Shown here: piece after piece, positions 23,941 through 31,786 of the stretch | Layout: each line of letters begins with the position of its first letter | How positions within the stretch are numbered: the first letter of the stretch is position 1 | Assembly (NCBI GenBank): GCA_000934455.1 | Contig: KN884697.1 | Span: 88,945-120,730 of the forward strand | Direction: 5' to 3' | Length of the DNA stretch: 31,786 nt | Source of the DNA: Apostichopus parvimensis | Lineage: Eukaryota; Echinodermata; Holothuroidea; Aspidochirotida; Stichopodidae | Notes under the pieces: generated by a model | Databases searched by the model: none | Told to the model about the DNA's origin: nothing | Seen by the model: the letters and a program-made list of their open reading frames with translations, nothing else | Made by a program: the position numbers and the translations under genes

Positions 23941-26547
23941 TCTGAAGTTTCTGAAATATTGCATCGGATCAGGTCATGGAAAGAGAATTATATTCCATAA
24001 TTTTGTTATCTGTCATAATTCGATTATAAAATCCTCTTTTGATGGGTGCTCGGTAGTAAAGTGATGACGGTAGTAAAGTGATGATGAATTTTAACTTCCC
24101 CTTTTTACAAGCTTTCGGTGACTTCTCATATCAGCTTTAGCAAACAATGCTTTTTCTTTGATTATTATTACTTATATATATAGATATGTTTTGAATTCAG
24201 CGAATTGGGGTCCACTCTTTCTATGTAGAAGACAACACCTGAGACTATGCAACTCCTATAAAATTTTTGTGCAACAGTTGTAGAAATGTTTCAAGAAATA
24301 CTTTGATTTTCAAAACTAAGTAATATTTGTTTCCTAACTGAAATTTTCAACGTCAAGGCTTTAAATATTGCAATGTTCTTCCATTAAAGTTGCATTTCAT
24401 TTCATGTTAAGTTAAGAGAGTAGAAGGATAAATCCTATCGTTGAAGACAGCCTTTTCTAGCTGTTTTTCATCTACCGATGATGCTCTATACTTAAGCCAA
24501 GTTACAATGTAAGCTCTAGTAAGACTAGTCAAATTTCAAATACTGAAGTTTCTTCAAGTACAAAAATTCGAAACAGTTCAGGTTGGCTCCATACATCGCA
24601 TTCTCACACTGGTATGAAAATGTGTCTGGGAGACAAAAGTCGAAGGACAAATCACGAATCGAATTCATTCATTTCTTTCTATTAATTAAGATTTGTTTTG
24701 GTGATGAAAAAAAAATGTAAGAATCTTAATTTGAGTAATGTTCTGTAAGATTCGGTTGATATTGTTCCAAATGACTAAATGCGAAAAAGCTGCTCTGAAA
24801 ATTGTGAGATATTTCAAAGTTATAAACTGTGAACCTCTTTGACATACTGTACCTTCTATAAAGTCTGTGTCATTAGGCTGGTAAGATGGCTTAATCATTT
24901 GAAGTAATTTCAATGCCATACACATTCACATACTTTGGTGACCAGTGTCTTTTGTAAGTTAAGGTCAAATTGTTTTCCATATTGAAAAAATAACAAATGG
25001 TTTTTAGGGTTTTGGTATTCTCTGTTTTTTTCACCCATGTTTTTAAAATGGTTGACTCTGAAATGATTCCCTGTTTCTTCTTTTCAAAATATTGTTTGAA
25101 ATTTTGTAATTTTATATACATTTGGATAAAATAAATGCAAAAGAAACAAAAGAAACGAGAATAAGTTAGAGACAACGGAAACGTGCATCATGCTCATTAA
25201 ATTGCTTCTTTTTGCCATATATTTGATTTGCTCTATTTTTATATAAGTACATGATAAAGTTCTAACGTCTGTCTAAGAGTTGTGTCCACATTGGTATTAC
25301 TTGTTATATCGCAAGACTTAAAACATGCTGTGGAAGTTTTTATGTGAATAAAATTCATGGCCTTTGGTGTTTTTTTTTAAGTAATGAAAGAAAACAAAGT
25401 TTTGAAAATATTGAGTAAAGTTTGTCTTGAATTTAATTTCAAATTCATTTGATTTAATTATAATTTATCTTTTAAGCATAAGCAGAGTATTGTAAAAAAC
25501 TTGGAAGAAGCCAGTTGTCTATTCTAAGCAATTGCTCCATGGATGGCAGTGCGAAGTTACCCTTTCGATTATGGTCATTAAAAAGTGCCCGCTTGTAGAG
25601 AAATTAAGAAAGAAAAACTTTCATTAAAAAGTGCTGTTTTATTGAAAAACATTCAAATTCTAAAATTCGTATGGAATGCACAGAGGATACATTTTCTCAG
25701 GGAACTATTTTGAGGTGACTTTGCGGTCCCCCCCCCCTGTCCTGGCAATGTTTGATCCCCTACCCAAGAATGAACCCTCCTCCCACCCCCTCTGCCTTTC
25801 ACCTCTCATCAGATTCATTCAAGATGCTTGAGTGTAACGTAGAGTCTTTTCTTTCTTGTTTGGCCAAATAGTTGATATGACTGGATAGTTTGCCTCAGTA
25901 ATCAATGATATATCTACATCAACCATAGTTCTTACATACAAAGTCAACTTTTAGGTAGCCATCCACACAATGACATCATCAATCATGCAAAAATGACAGC
26001 AATACATTTAATTCTATTTTTAATTCGAACAGAATTGTTGTATCAACCTGTTTTAAAGCAGCAATTTTGTGAAGTAGTTTATGTGTCCACGATATGTCAC
26101 AGTACCGGTAACATATAATGAATATTAAAGCAATCTGTTTTAAAATAGGCATATAAAGAGCATCGAATACGGCTTAATTTAAAGAAAAAAAGCCTTTTAA
26201 ACTATTAAATAATAATCTACTTGCCGAAAGAGTTTTGTTCTCTGAACCCGACCAGCGATCCTTCCAACCTCTTTGTTCTCTGTCTATTTTGTGTTGTATT
26301 ACTTTGCCTTTCAAGAAGATCCTGCTAGGATCTAAAAGTCTGCACCATAACTTTGATATATTTCCCTACATAGGACTATTGCAGAAGAGAAGTAATTGGT
26401 TAACATTTCCTCTATTTTTTCTTGTCCTATCAACATTTTCTAGTTAAATAGTTTTGTTGTGATATTAAGATACCCTAGACAAACATACATATAAGTTTTC
26501 ATGAAAATAGGCTACCCGTCAGTCGTTTGATGAAACCGTTTCGTACA
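23941..26547. other. Intergenic region between the convergent genes
   Basis: AT-rich DNA without a convincing coding frame. It includes a 17-bp exact tandem duplication (24051-24084, cggtagtaaagtgatga twice) and a C9 run near 25729. The 3'UTRs of both genes may extend into it. Confidence 0.65.
24051..24084. repeat. 17-bp exact tandem duplication
   Basis: cggtagtaaagtgatga occurs twice head to tail with no mismatch. Confidence 0.9.
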
Positions 26548-26548
26548 T

Positions 26549-27355
26549 TTATTGCTTTTTCATTTCGCTTTTAAGGGGGACAAAATATGATCGGTAGAAG
26601 AAATGTAGAAACAGTAGCAAATAAGAGATGTACATTACCAAAGTTAGATTATATATATCGCGGTCTAAAGCACAAGGTATACCGTCATCTACATAGCTAA
26701 TTGCAAGTAACAGTAGCAACAAAGCGCTAGCCATTTGTAGAATCTGCAGTGACGTAATAAACACGTTTACTCGCTTTGGAACATTCACCATACCAGTAGC
26801 ACGTACTGCATAGTATGAGTACATGACCGTATGGACCATGAAATTAAGCATAACATTGAATTGGCCCGGCGAGTTGTTTCTATTCCTGTACCCGTAACTA
26901 GCATAGAACAAGGTGAGTGCGTGATGGTACCAATGGAGAAAGGCAAGTTTTTGTTTTCGTAAAATAATGAAACATGTGTCCAATAGTTCAACTGCTTTAC
27001 TCAGAGAGAACACACATACCCAGTAACCCGAAATCCCATCGTAGAAGTTATCACTACAAAGAGTGCCTTGCAGACCATTTCGATACAGGCTGGTAGAAAC
27101 GTAAGTTGACAGAACGTAGGCTCCACGTGCACTAAAAAGAGCTAGGCCGAGAGACCATAGTGTTAGAGGTATACGGAGAGACAGCTTAGGCTTGCTTTCC
27201 ATCCATCTCCGACCACGGTAGACTAGATAAACGTATACACAGCATATCAGAGCAGAGACCCAAGAGTACTTCTGAAACCATTTCATTCTAATGGCGTCAT
27301 CGTATTGTTCCTCACGGAGATGGCGGAACAACGACAAGAAAGTTACATTGTCCAT
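26549..27355 (-). CDS. ELOVL6: ELOVL3/6-type very-long-chain fatty acid elongase
   Basis: Intact 268-aa frame for an ELO-family 3-ketoacyl-CoA synthase. The family condenses malonyl-CoA with long-chain acyl-CoA in the ER membrane; ELOVL6 acts on C12-C16 substrates. Seen are KAVELLDT (120-127), the histidine box HWYHH (141-145), NFMVHTVMYSYY (171-182), QILQM (204-208) and about six to seven hydrophobic segments. LRIPLTLWSLGLALFS, FIILRKQKLAFLHWYHH and the N-terminal sequon NVT (3-5) place it with ELOVL3/ELOVL6 rather than ELOVL2/4/5. The length is typical. I start at the ATG at 27355; the frame continues upstream without a stop, with a GTG at 27382, to a splice acceptor at 27403-27404, but the ATG fits the family N-terminus. 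The C-terminus MKKQ is lysine-rich, as expected for ER retrieval. Coding is in one exon. An AATAAA overlaps the stop codon (26548-26553). Confidence 0.93.
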   Translation of the reverse strand: MDNVTFLSLFRHLREEQYDDAIRMKWFQKYSWVSALICCVYVYLVYRGRRWMESKPKLSLRIPLTLWSLGLALFSARGAYVLSTYVSTSLYRNGLQGTLCSDNFYDGISGYWVCVFSLSKAVELLDTCFIILRKQKLAFLHWYHHALTLFYASYGYRNRNNSPGQFNVMLNFMVHTVMYSYYAVRATGMVNVPKRVNVFITSLQILQMASALLLLLLAISYVDDGIPCALDRDIYNLTLVMYISYLLLFLHFFYRSYFVPLKSEMKKQ

Positions 27356-27404
27356 TGTTTGTAGATAGTATGATGAACGCACTTGATCGAATCTACTTGA
27401 TGCT
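27356..27404 (-). other. ELOVL 5'UTR end and splice acceptor
   Basis: On the minus strand, a pyrimidine-rich tract (ttctaaatttctttcttttc) is followed by AG at 27404-27403 and 47 bases later by the ELOVL ATG. This looks like a genuine 3' splice site, so a 5' non-coding (or short coding) exon should lie at higher coordinates. The 47 bases are open in the ELOVL frame, so a short N-terminal extension cannot be excluded. Confidence 0.6.
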
Positions 27405-29284
27405 GAAAAGAAAGAAATTTAGAAGAAACAGAACAATTATAAGAAGAATTCAAGTAGAGGATCGGAAACGCCATCGACAAATAAAGGGAAAAGAAAACTT
27501 TGGTAGTAGTTTTTGGGGTACATATTTGCTTGTATAGCCGCCTCAAAATATAAAATAATACTAAAGCAGTGACTCGTGCTAATTTAAATATTAATGTTGA
27601 TAAATCTAAGAAACTGATGTAGGCAAATGTATAGTCACATATGCTGACGAGAGGGGATCATTTCCGTGGTACACTTGAAAGATGACTTAAGGCGGGATTT
27701 TAGTTTTGGTATATCATAGATAAACAAAAAGGAAGTTTCTGAGTGCTTGCTATAATTTCTATAGCATTAGGCTTTGAAATTCATTAAAATGGTAAAACTC
27801 TGGACTATACCTAAATTTACAGTTAAGTCGGTGATGGTATAAATGTTATAATGTTAATAAATAATGTTAATCCATTGTTTTATAAATCCTCATAACTCAT
27901 CCAATGCATTTTCGTTTGACTTTATATGAACAAGAGAATAACATTGGAGGTCATGCAACACCGTTTGTCCTGGAAAAACTTGTCATCCATTGTTAATGTT
28001 TTAATATCGGCTGTTAAAGTTATTATGTATTGCATTCACGTTTGTGTTGCATGTCAGGAACTGACTAAATGGACTGTGTTGTAGATTAAATAATTCAGCC
28101 GTTTTATTTGATGAACTTCTGATGTTTAAATTGTCATTTCTCAAAAATTAAAAGTGGTATGGACTATGGAAACACAATAGGGACTGACAACTGTTTTATT
28201 ATTATTGTTTGTTGTTGTTTATGGTGTCTAACATAATCATTAATTCTGTGCCTACGGTAATCCTTTAAGGATAAACAAGGCTAAAATGGGAGGGAGCCGT
28301 AAGGTGACAGCATGGTCCGCTGAGCCCGACCTGGTCCCAACCTGGTTTTCGTTGTCCTTGGGTGTTCAAGTTTGTTTTGCAAAGTATCCATGACATTGGA
28401 AGAAGTAATCGTGTACTGTTGTTGTGACATTAAGTCTGTTGTATGTGGTAATATAATGATAACGTTTTCAGATGGCTGGAGACGGCAAAGGAAACGAACT
28501 TCGACATGTTTTCGTCCATAGTATCAAACCTCAAATCAGTATTTACTCTCGGTCAAGTTATTGGCAGTATTCAGTCTTCAACTGATAAGACGAGACATGA
28601 AATCATTTAAAATCAATCATTTACTGCTAAATAAACACGTGCGGTATCGTTAAGTTCATAACCATAAATTAACGAATGGACTTCACAGACATGAACGGTG
28701 TTAAAAGGTTGTCGGCTGATGCCCTACTAAGATGTATTTGATAAAGTTAAAAAGTAACAAATATATCACAAAAAAATACTAACAGACCATGCAGTGACGT
28801 AACTAGAAATGTCGCGTAGCAAGATACAACTATATGAGAGGGCAAGAGGGAGGGGGCAGGAGGGTAGGATATCGAGTGGTATCTGTTTTGGAAAATCATG
28901 ACTATCCTTTTAAAGGTCACCAGGATATATGTTGTGCAACTTTCTCATCATTTAGTCAGATTTCACTTTAATTAACACAGTCATTATGTAAATTGGACCC
29001 CTTTGTCTTAGAGTTAGTGTCGTTGATCTTATGTTAAGTGGAGCAAACGTTTTGTAGATTGGCATAAAAGTCAGAGATTGAGATTATACACGGTGTCTGA
29101 TTTTCTTGAAAATATCAGGAAATTTTTTGAAAACCTTATATTACGAATTTGGAAGAGAGCAAAGAAAGTTTTGGTTTGAACGCAATTCTTATGCCTGTCC
29201 TCTGAAGGATGACAAGTATTTTGTTCTACTAACTGAGTTATCCAGCTCTTAATTAGCGGCGATCCCTGTATAGCCATTTCTCTG
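27405..29284. other. Region upstream of the elongase, no gene recognised
   Basis: Probably 5'UTR intron or promoter of the elongase. It includes the 24-bp repeat (27864) and a segment at 28790-28870 starting CAGTGACGTAACTAG and leading into a G-rich tract, which resembles a DNA-transposon end. A 38-codon frame at 28471-28584 directly follows ttttcag and begins MAGDGKGNELRHVF; I cannot connect it to a gene. Confidence 0.5.
27864..27887. repeat. 24-bp dispersed repeat, copy 2
   Basis: Exact copy of 2982-3005 in the region upstream of the elongase. Similar bases continue for a few positions to the right (ctcataac versus tctaatag), then similarity is lost. Confidence 0.6.
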
Positions 29285-29560
29285 ATGAGGGGGGGGGGGG
29301 TATATCAACAGTACATGCCGTACAACCCAATTCATTCGTCACAACTCGATATAGCGACAGGGTTGGGATTTCAAGAGAAATTTGGCTTTGACCGCGTTGA
29401 ACAACGGAAAGCTAACTATAGGGGATTTATAAACAAATTAAAAAATGACCAAATAAGGCATTGGCTACAGACGGGATACGGTCCAGTGATCTCATGGAGG
29501 TCACGAGCAACTATGCATGACGTATTGATATTCATGCTCACGCTCCAGGGAGCTGAATAA
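29285..29560 (+). CDS. Unrecognised open frame, possible terminal exon
   Basis: A 91-codon frame after a G11 run. From the second ATG (29314) it reads as a balanced, charged and aromatic-rich peptide (for example LDIATGLGFQEKFGFD and FINKLKNDQIRHWLQTGYGP) and ends TAA within an AATAAA (29557-29562). I do not recognise a family. It may be a small gene, the last exon of a plus-strand gene (possible acceptor atatcaacag before 29311), or chance. Composition is less AT-biased than its surroundings, which is mild support. Confidence 0.3.
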   Translation: MRGGGVYQQYMPYNPIHSSQLDIATGLGFQEKFGFDRVEQRKANYRGFINKLKNDQIRHWLQTGYGPVISWRSRATMHDVLIFMLTLQGAE

Positions 29561-29700
29561 ACATCATCTCATTAGCAAGTATGTCTAACATCTATGTCAG
29601 GGTTAAGAATATGTACGCATTGAAAGAGTCTGCTTACATCTGATAATCGGATTACATACTTTCTTCTACATTGAATATCGATGCACATTTATCTTAGTGC

Positions 29701-29790
29701 TGACCAGTAGTGCGAGGGACTTTCCCCAGCCGACCAGTAGTGCGGGGGACTTTCACCAGCCGACCAATAGTGCGGGGGACTTTCCCCAGC
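29701..29790. repeat. 30-bp tandem repeat x3 carrying kappaB-like motifs
   Basis: Three exact-length units (29701, 29731, 29761) of the form cgaccagtagtgcgggggac + tttccccagc. Units 1 and 3 contain GGGACTTTCC, the classical NF-kappaB site; unit 2 has one mismatch at the last base. The unit is divisible by three and so also encodes a decapeptide repeat, which is probably incidental. Confidence 0.9.
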
Positions 29791-29924
29791 CCTTTCGAGT
29801 TTCAGTGCAATGCAAAAATTGAAGGATTGCCAACTGCTCGAATGGCCTTCCTTAGTTACAGGGTCTGGTTACATGGTCTGGGTCAGGGTTGGTAGGTGAG
29901 TGACGTACCCATGACGTTGGGACA

Positions 29925-29992
29925 ATTTGACCCAAATATTAGATGAGGATATAACCAATATGCTTGGTCAAAATTGGGTCAAATCTTGACCC
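29925..29992. promoter_or_regulatory. Cluster of nuclear-receptor-like half-sites
   Basis: TGACCC (29928), TGGTCA (29965), GGGTCA (29976) and TGACCC (29987) lie within 65 bases. TGGTCA/GGGTCA form a direct repeat with 5-base spacing, and GGGTCA/TGACCC an inverted repeat with 5-base spacing. ATTTGACCCAA and TTGGGTCAAAT are a perfect 11-bp inverted pair. Function is inferred from the motif only. Confidence 0.3.
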
Positions 29993-30032
29993 AGGTATTT
30001 TACAGTACATGCATCTTCGCTCGACTGCTCAT

Positions 30033-30074
30033 AGAAATAGAAAAGAACATATGAGAAATAGAAAAGAACATATG
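30033..30074. repeat. 21-bp exact tandem duplication
   Basis: Two head-to-tail copies of agaaatagaaaagaacat + atg. Confidence 0.9.
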
Positions 30075-30346
30075 TGAGACAATGGACGTGACTCGGTAGT
30101 CAACCGATATTATAACAGCCATATTTGTGCCTCGCAAAACGGCTATAGGCCTTTAGATATCTTATTTCAAAGCATATAGTTGCATTTATCTATCCTGACC
30201 GCCACGGTTTCCCGCCATCTTTCGTCACTATCGTTACTACCAGTAACGCGCTTAAAGTACACAGCGTTCAAATCCCTCTTCCAAGTGACACACGTCATTC
30301 CTATACATTGTTCATTCAAGTGTATATAGGCCAATAGACGACTTAC

Positions 30347-30484
30347 CTCACAATGACAAACCAAATATACATTAGTCTTTGGTATATAGAACCTCGTGAC
30401 GTTTGACACAACTCTTGAAATCTTGCAGTTTGTGATAGCCCTCCGCCAGTTGTCCTCAATTCTTATAGATGTTTTCCAACCTTC
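30347..30484 (-). other. Possible minus-strand exon of unknown gene
   Basis: An open minus-strand frame ends at a consensus donor (GAG|GTAAGT, with GT at 30346-30345). It reads WRRAITNCKISRVVSNV and FYIPKTNVYLVCHCE among others. The frame stays open to 30167 past the donor. No family is recognised and the acceptor is unclear. It could be a 5' exon of the elongase transcript, another gene's exon, or chance. Confidence 0.2.
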
Positions 30485-31498
30485 TTATGTCACCAGAATC
30501 GCACAGTTCATGCTTTCTCTGTATTGGCGGTACATAACAGACCATTCATCCTCATATAGATTTTGTTATAGACGCATTCTGTGATAAAACAAACTTCATA
30601 CACATTCTATAGTACTGTTTACAATCCTTTCCTATTAGCTTGAATAACTTCTTTTACTGATTTACAAAAAAGGCTGTCATTATTAAGAAAAGTAAATATG
30701 TATTGAATAAATAAACGATAAAAGTTTGCATCAAACACGTTTTTTATTGCACTCTTGACATTCCTTGTAAACACATAGGCCTAATGGTTTACCTATTCGA
30801 TAGCACGATAGGATGATTGATTGGTTATTTAAATTAAGTATCGAACGATAACGTATCACAGGTAAAAATAAATGTTATCAAATGGCGGTTAGATATTCCA
30901 TGAAAGAGGGGGATTGGGCCCGGGGAAGGGGAAGGGGTTTCTTAGGGGGAGGGGAGACAACCATGGGTAACCACTGTCTTTTCAGCTAGATTTTTTTAAA
31001 TATGAAGACATAAATATATGATGCTACTAAATCAATAATAAAAGATAAAAAGGTGGTCATGAAATATGAATATTCATAAATCATATTAGAAGACATGAGA
31101 AGACAATAATTTTGCATTTATTATCTCTATAACTGCTCTTAACAACATCACATAATTCACAACCATTATATACTTATACCATAGATAAAAACAGAAGGGG
31201 GAGTGTTCATAGGCAAACTATAAATACGCACGTCCATAGTTTTCAGCACAGTTACGATAACTAGGCATTTAATAATTGGAAACTTTCATTTTGAAGTTTT
31301 TCGTCCTCATGACACACTTGGACATAGTATAAAATAATTTACTCAAACATTTACTACTAAATATAAAGCATTTACTGCTCCCATCTAACAGAAAATGAAA
31401 CGTGATCAGTCTCAATCTAAACCACTATCATTATTATTAGTTTTTGTTTATTACAAATCATCCTGGAAATCTGCTTTAAGTATTACCAAACTACACGT

Positions 31499-31610
31499 CT
31501 GTAGTCGAGTCAAGTAGGTCCACCGTTCTGAGTCCAGCTAGCCCCAGATTCCGCCGAGTCTGGGACACATCCTAGTCTACGGCACCCCGAGTCCAAGTCC
31601 GAATCCGACC
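31499..31610. repeat. Degenerate GAGTC-type minisatellite
   Basis: GAGTC, GAGTCCA, GAGTCTG and AAGTCCGAATCCGA recur irregularly, as in a decayed minisatellite. A second simple-repeat patch (gagtagat units) follows at 31680-31720. Confidence 0.45.
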
Positions 31611-31786
31611 TGTGATCTGGATACCAAGTATACGCCGATAACTCACCCTACCCCGAGATATCAGAGGTGTACAGGTATAATGAGTAGAGTAGATCTGAGT
31701 AGATAATGAGTAGATCTAGATAAATAACATTAATAGAATCATAAGAGAGGGAAGGGGGTCTTAGAATATAGTCAACATTGGGAATC

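Larger units (their letters stand above)
29561..31786. other. Right flank, mostly non-coding
   Basis: Apart from the small repeats, half-site cluster and doubtful frames listed separately, I see only AT-rich DNA, a G-rich tract (30906-30958) and repetitive sequence at the right end. No complete gene is visible. Confidence 0.6.

Noticed and set aside
27356-27382. Elongase start nine codons upstream
   Set aside because: The codon at 27382 is GTG, not ATG; the first ATG (27355) fits the family N-terminus with its NVT sequon.
28471-28584. 38-codon frame MAGDGKGNELRHVF after a possible acceptor
   Set aside because: Very short, no convincing donor in a phase compatible with the frame at 29285; noted but not called as a gene.
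29710-29895. Repeat protein with decapeptide RGTFPSRPVV
   Set aside because: It follows from a 30-bp tandem repeat being divisible by three; the frame continues into unrelated sequence and has no support.

Overview
This window is animal genomic DNA. It is AT-rich and holds two protein-coding genes with spliceosomal GT-AG introns, a TTAA-flanked mini-transposon, microsatellites and many homopolymer G tracts. The proteins are deuterostome-like and the repeat style suits an echinoderm, perhaps a sea cucumber. That placement is inference, because no species-diagnostic sequence was tested.

Layout. Positions 1-3690 are upstream, apparently non-coding, DNA containing a 90-nt inverted repeat and a 380-bp MITE with TTAA target duplications. 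Positions 3697-23537 (+) hold one large gene for a glycoside hydrolase family 31 acid alpha-glucosidase (GAA-like). I resolve it into 18 coding exons whose phases all join without a stop. It encodes a signal peptide, a six-cysteine P-type trefoil domain, the N-terminal beta-sandwich, the (beta/alpha)8 catalytic barrel with nucleophile and acid/base aspartates, and the C-terminal beta domains. A poly(A) signal lies near 23922. Positions 23940-26540 show no gene. Positions 26549-27355 (-) encode an intact, single-exon ELOVL3/6-type very-long-chain fatty acid elongase of 268 aa, with a good splice acceptor just upstream that implies a 5'UTR intron. Positions 27403-31786 are mostly non-coding, with two unrecognised open frames, a 30-bp x3 array of kappaB-like motifs, nuclear-receptor-like half-sites and a degenerate minisatellite.

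The most interesting observation is in the glucosidase gene. Coding exons 6 (10360-10491) and 7 (11389-11520) are tandem homologues: both 132 nt, both phase 0/0, both with good splice sites, 21 of 44 residues identical. Both encode the same barrel segment carrying the QWND motif that supplies a substrate-binding aspartate. Mammalian GAA has this segment once. A normal-length enzyme (888 aa) results if one copy is used; including both gives 932 aa with a duplicated barrel segment. The pair therefore looks like mutually exclusive exons that could switch active-site-loop sequence. The same gene also carries three partial duplications of exon edges: the exon 5 acceptor (three copies, 31-bp period), the exon 13 donor (four copies, about 68-bp period) and a decayed copy of the exon 14 donor end in intron 14.

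The two genes act in different pathways: lysosomal or secreted glycogen/maltooligosaccharide hydrolysis, and ER fatty acid elongation. They are arranged convergently (tail to tail), about 3 kb apart. Nothing in the sequence shows that they are co-regulated.
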